From Punica granatum (taxonomy: Eukaryota > Streptophyta > Magnoliopsida > Myrtales > Lythraceae), in the NCBI RefSeq assembly GCF_007655135.1, contig NC_045129.1:558001-622000 (forward strand): a DNA stretch of 64,000 bases, read 5' to 3'. Shown here one piece after another: positions 58,836-64,000 of the stretch. Numbering within the stretch: position 1 is the first letter of the stretch; every line of letters starts with the position of its first letter. Both the position numbers and the translations under genes were made by a program. The notes under the pieces are model-generated. The model worked only from the letters and a program-made list of their open reading frames with translations. It made no database searches and was not told the origin of the DNA.

Positions 58836-61461
58836 GAAGGAAAAGCGAAAGTCGCTATAACATGCTGCAGGTGGTGAGTCGGTTAGTTCACCATCTGTAC
58901 AATATAGATGTCCTCCTTTTTTCTTCTTTCGGGAAATCAGTATAATTCAATTGTATGTAAAAAGGAATTGTACCGTGTATATATATATATATATATAGAG
59001 GAGGATCTACGGCTAACCTAAGTATTCATCTTCGAGGTTTTGTTGTTGAGGGTGAATGAACCAACAATAACAATAATGTCCCTACTTTTAATAGTATTTA
59101 CATGCATGACACATAGAGTGATTCAGCTGTGCCGAATTCGAAGGAAATAGAACTACTCTATAAATATTTAGAGGAAAACTACCCTTTTATCTGATTAATG
59201 AACCAATCAAATGTTTCTAACTACGTCAGTAATTAATGTCCTTAATGAATATTATCATCATTATTACAAAAAATTACTAGTATTATAAAATATAAACTAT
59301 AAATGCAACTAACAAATATTTGATTGGATTTTAATATAGAATATCTTCAACTATTTCGTATGGTAGCATTTTGGCGGCATGGCCGATCGGGCAGAGAGCA
59401 CTAGTAAGGCGGGGGACTGCAAATACCTTTTAATCCCCATTGTCATTGGAAAGGAAATAGTTGATTACACATTTAAGATTGAAATCAGTTATGACAACAA
59501 GCTAATTTTATAAACTTACGGTAATATAATAAGAATATAAAAAATAAATATATGAGATTTCATCCAAAAGGAAATAAATACTTGAGATGAGGATACTTAT
59601 TTAAAAAAGTACCATATAAGAAAATTTTAAACTAAATGCATATCATCAGTTCATCTAATATATAAACATTAAATAAACCATGATGCATAGTGAAAGAGCC
59701 ATTAGGTTAAAAAAATTAATAAATTGTTCAAAATTCGTCCAACTTGATAAAGGATTACTGTCTAAAATCTGAAATTTTGATTATTTAATTTTTTTATTAT
59801 TCTGAGAGTAAGCATATAAAAAAGAGTAATTATTATAAAAATTATATAAATGCTTGAAAATGAATATATACAATGTAACTGCTAAAAACACTAGAAAAAA
59901 TTATTACGCATAGAATTTTTAAAAATATATTATTACAAAACACTTTTTTTAGCTTATGATAAAATAAAAAGAAAAAAAAGCCACTATGAACTTATGATCA
60001 TAATATAAAAAAATTAATATTTGCAAGTAGGGATGTCATAAACTTTGCTTTCAAAAAAAAAAGGTGAAAATGAAATTTTCAACATGACATATGAACTGAA
60101 CATATATGATTATGCATTAGTAATAAAATTGAACATAGAATAAACATAAATAAGATAACTAGTTGCAAAATTATTATTTATTCATTTAAACCAATGACAA
60201 ATATTTTACCAAAAATTACCCACATTTCATGAAAGACTATTGTTCGAATTTTTAAATTGTAAATTGACAAATATTATTTTTTAATGGGAAAATTAGTCTT
60301 CTAATATGTAGACAATTACAATAAGAAATGATAACAATATGTGAACCCACGTAATTCATGAGATAGAACACTAATATTATATATATAAAAGTATCGAGTG
60401 TCCAGCAAGTAAATATAAGAATAAAGTGGATCATCTTAATGATCCGCCCCACAAGAATCCAAATCTTTGACAGCTCCACAAAGTATAATTTTAAACCATT
60501 TCTTTCTTTCCTTTTATGTCCCTTCTTTTTATTATTGCTATTCTTAATATGTTGCTTGTTGGTATTTTCATTATATATATATTCTCACATTTGAACGGTC
60601 CATATACAATAATACTTGTTCAGTTCCCACAACGAGGCAATAATATTCTCTTATTTTGGAATGTTAGAAAAACTGATCTTTACTTATGGGGAAGAAAGAG
60701 CGGAGAAATAGAGAGAGAGAGAGAGAGATAAAAGAAAGAGACCCATCAATTGTTCTTGAATTTGTGATGTGAGTCGTTCAAACATTTGGGGATACAGACA
60801 TTCCATCGAATTCAAATATGAAGTTAGGGGTGTATATTTTTGGAGAATAACGATGCGGTTTGATTCCACGTGCTAAGAGAATTTCCTATTAGAATTGATT
60901 CTAAAGATTTTGACCGATTTGATTCACGTTTGGAGGACTCAAACATGCCATGAACTTGAAGATATTTGAGGTGTATTAACGTTCAAGAAATCATTATAAG
61001 TAGGTCACATCATGATTTTATGAGATTATAGGGTGGGCAACATGCCCAATTGGCTAGAACGAAGACACATTATGCTATCTATATATATTTACAGTTAGGT
61101 CACCGTACCTGATGATATATGTAGCTAGTCGGTTCATGATTTTATTTCTACTGGAAGTTAAGTAGTACATAAGTTTATGATCAGAGATATGGCGAGGATC
61201 TAAATCCATGGAAACTGAATAATAAATCGAAGTTAAACATGCGTGGTACGGGAAGGATTTGAACCGAATCGATGCTCTCGTCTCTGATACTGCATAAGAT
61301 CTTTGAAGGAGCGATGCACAAGGTGTTTGGAAAAACTTTATAGTTGAAAGTGCGACTTTTTTTTACTATTTCTACATGTTATATGCTTAAACGGTGTATA
61401 TCATTTTCGATGCTTTCTTAAAAGCGTTAGAAGGAAAAAAGAAAAAAAGAAAAAAAGAAAG

Positions 61462-61469
61462 AAGAGAGA

Positions 61470-61506
<37 letters not shown>
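61462..61506 (+). repeat. (GA)n microsatellite
   Basis: Nearly pure GA run of about 45 bp with one GG interruption. Confidence 0.95.
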
Positions 61507-61508
<2 letters not shown>

Positions 61509-62035
61509 GCTGCCATGCAGGGAAAGGCATTGGACTTCATTGAGCAAAAGTATTCGGATTATACGAACAACTCGAGACCAGTGGATGGAAAATCACTTGT
61601 TTCTTCTTCTATCTAATTGATTGGTCTGGTCCATGCATTGATATAACTTTATTTTTTCGTGGGTCCCCTAGTTAGAATTAGTTACATATATTCTAGGTCT
61701 CGGGCAGTTTGTCCTAATTCCTAGCTATTAGTTTTCCTCCGCTCCGTCGGAATCCCCTGCGAATCTGCCATAAAGTCATGGTTCTGCTTGTCGATTCCAT
61801 CACGGGCTCCGATATGGTGGCTTCTCACTGCCGGAACTCGAAAGAGGGCTTGGGAGGAAAAGAAAACGAAGAAGTTAAAAAAACACTTTGGACTATTGTT
61901 AATATGATAAATAGTATCATACAACACGCGATATTTGACATTTCTATCGAATTTGACACATGCTTACAAAATTGTTAAAAAATAACATGCCATTTCATTT
62001 TTAGTGCCACATATAGCACGTATGGTGCTATATTT

Positions 62036-62166
62036 CCCTTCAAAATTGATGAAAATGTTGACGTGGCACACCAATATCGCCAATCCTGATACACGTGGCT
62101 TTACCATGGCTCACAAGAGTGGCTGAATTGACGTGCCACGTCAACATTTCCGTTAACTTTGGAAGG
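62036..62166. mobile_element. Inverted repeat, MITE-like
   Basis: cttcaaaattgatgaaaatg followed by ttgacgtggcac faces gtgccacgtcaa followed by catttccgttaactttggaa. Arms of about 33 bp surround a 60-bp centre. No target duplication was found, so it could be a degraded element or a simple foldback. Confidence 0.5.
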
Positions 62167-63640
62167 AAAAATAATCTCTCCTTGACTAGATTTAGCATCA
62201 ACAAGGCCGCATATTATTACAGATAATTTTGAGAATTATATAAGGAAGTTATTTTTGGTCCCATTATGGGACCGGGGGAGACTGAGGTTCTTTTTCCTAC
62301 TCTCCTCCTTTTATCTTTAAAAAAATAATTTTTTTTCTTTTTTAAAAAACTTGTGCCTTTTTTCTTTAGGGTTTTGAGATCTGACCCAAATAAAGTGGTA
62401 TTTTGAGATACAACCAAAATTAAGGTGATAGGTAATCTGGTCAACACGTCGGGTCAAATGATATGGTCATTATGGTCGTACCAATTATTTTAAAAAAATT
62501 AAAGAATTTCGTATAAAAAATATTAGATATACGAATTAGAATATATTCATTTTTTAGGTTGCGAGTGCGGAACTTTTTCTATTATTTCTAATGTTTCATT
62601 TCTTTTTTATTTCCACATTTTTTTATATTTTCCCTTCAGTTTGGACCCAAAGATGAACATTTATTTCATTGTTAATTTATTTTTCATAAATTCATAAAAT
62701 GAGAGCATGGTCATTTTCTTAACTACATAATGCTCTCAACTTATTATTTGCAAAACTTAAGATGTTATTCATACCGCACACACTAAAACAAAACAATAGG
62801 ATTTATATTCAAAAGTCAACGCATTTAAACATTTAGAGTTCACTCCATAAAATAAAGATAATAATATCATAAACGATAATATGAATAAATATCCCCGATT
62901 TGTGTTAAGCTGGAACTCACATTGAAAAATTAAGAAAAAATGACATACATGAAGAATGAGTTCCATCCTGTACCAGCTTAAAATTTTAAATTAAAAATGT
63001 GCTCGCAATAAATCGTCACTCATTATAAACTCTTATGAAAAATAACATAGAATGAACTCAACTAAATTTGTACAATAAAGTCAAGTTTAGTGTCAATGAA
63101 TGAAAATAATGATTAAACAATGATCATGGCGTTAATATTATCTAGAAAGTTATATCTAGAAATTGTATATATCTTAATGATATACGTAAAATGAATATAT
63201 TTAAAGATTGTTTAAAATTATAGATGTAATCGTGTGTTTTTGTGCGGGTTACCATACTAAAAATATATAATCATATTATATTTTTGTCGGTTGTTCTCTA
63301 TGTTTGATTTGTTTAAATATTTGAATTTCTACAACAAGATCAATTAAAGATAATAATGATAGTCATTTTATAATGAGTTTATATAATTCATGGACCTAGG
63401 AACACTCCCAACGCATTATTTTAAGATATTAACATTATCAATAAATAAGTGTGTATAAAAAATAATAATATCTTAATATTATATGTGTGTAACAATTGAG
63501 ACAGTTTTCAAACCCACGGCGAAGTGCGGGTATTTTTGCCTAGTATGTATTATTTGGAGAAGAAATGGAATATCAAGAAACCAGGTGGACATGAGTTGAG
63601 AGTACAGCCAACACCAACCAATACATGACAAATTCGGATT

Positions 63641-63780
63641 GTTTTGTTCTTATAAAGAGGGGAATATGCAGCCCCTCACAACAATCAAACATCATTTTCT
63701 TCTGGTGGATATATGTGTGGTCTTGAAACATCATTCCAAGCCATACATTATAAGGAATGTTGCTCGAAAACGATGTATTT
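63641..63780 (+). promoter_or_regulatory. Possible promoter and 5' leader of a gene beyond the window
   Basis: tataaagagg at 63651-63660 is followed about 30 bp on by ccctcacaacaatcaaacat, which looks like a transcription start and plant leader. Candidate ATGs at 63666 and 63713 open only short ORFs; the second is followed by a donor-like caacag|gttaat near 63800. The rest of any gene is outside the window. Confidence 0.3.
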
Positions 63781-64000
63781 GGATGTAATATCGATCAACA
63801 GGTTAATCTTGTGCTGTAGTTGCTTTCAAATCACTAGATCAATAGCTGGAACTAAAATGCCTTACTTTTCGGGATAACTAATATGATAATCTCTCATTTT
63901 TCTTTCTTCGTTTGCATATTCTATCAAATTGTTATGAATTGTTAGCTACATCAGAAAGATATTAAAAAATCCATAAGTTTAAAAAATATTGGATTCCCGA

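Larger units (their letters stand above)
58836..63640. other. AT-rich spacer, no gene seen
   Basis: Very AT-rich DNA with (AT)n at 58980-58996, a (GA)n tract at 60711-60728 and another at 61462-61506, an A-rich GAAA tract at 61435-61465, and an inverted repeat at about 62036-62166. ORFs are short and uninformative. Confidence 0.5.

Noticed and set aside
61255..61310. tRNA-like stretch with ggatttgaacc (inverted B box)
   Set aside because: The T-arm and acceptor stems do not pair well and no matching 5' half was found, so no tRNA is called.

Overview
The window is nuclear DNA of a flowering plant, most likely a eudicot. Its genes have GT-AG introns and AT-rich introns and spacers. It carries plant-only genes (an Aux/IAA protein, a TPLATE-complex subunit, an alliinase-type aminotransferase) and abundant SINEs, MITEs, LINE remnants and a TRIM. 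I could not fix the species.

Layout. (1) 1-500: decayed LINE fragment. (2) 2131-7074 (+): five-exon EGF-alliinase aminotransferase of the TAR3/TAR4 type, with a 3-kb first intron full of duplications and a SINE close to its 3' splice site. (3) 7468-8307 (-): an intron-containing but multiply broken copy of the spliceosomal SmF gene, with promoter motifs near 9.05 kb. (4) 9.8-11.5 kb: LINE ORF2 remnant. (5) 14221-15749: a complete TRIM-like LTR element with matching 5-bp target duplications. (6) 17612-18694 (+): IAA33-type Aux/IAA. (7) 18.7-27.4 kb: no gene seen. (8) 27360-29562 (-): HAD-family glycerol-3-phosphatase (GPP). (9) 34457-35362 (+): plant-specific protein of unknown function. (10) 40017-41906 (-): TML, the muniscin-like TPLATE subunit. 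(11) 43348-43659 (-): histone H4. (12) 43.9-46.9 kb: nested MITEs holding a 2-kb Mutator-like element with about 0.3-kb inverted ends. (13) 48044-50616 (-): tail-anchored Syntaxin-6-N-domain protein. (14) 53882-58097 (-): 11-coding-exon SET-domain (LSMT/SETD-like) methyltransferase. (15) 58.9-64 kb: AT-rich sequence, ending in a possible promoter of the next gene.

How the genes relate. They are independent plant loci, not an operon or cluster. From memory of Arabidopsis, IAA33 (At5g57420), GPP2 (At5g57440) and TML (At5g57460) are close neighbours, and a SET protein (At2g18850) lies beside a syntaxin-like protein (At2g18860). The window therefore looks like two conserved eudicot blocks side by side. 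The exon models for TAR, GPP, syntaxin and SET were built by hand; every junction is GT-AG and keeps frame.

I found no convincing new biological system. The points most worth checking are the SmF pseudogene, the duplicated AG|GT sites in the TAR intron, the nested Mutator-like element with its internal palindrome, and the in-frame N-terminal extension of GPP.
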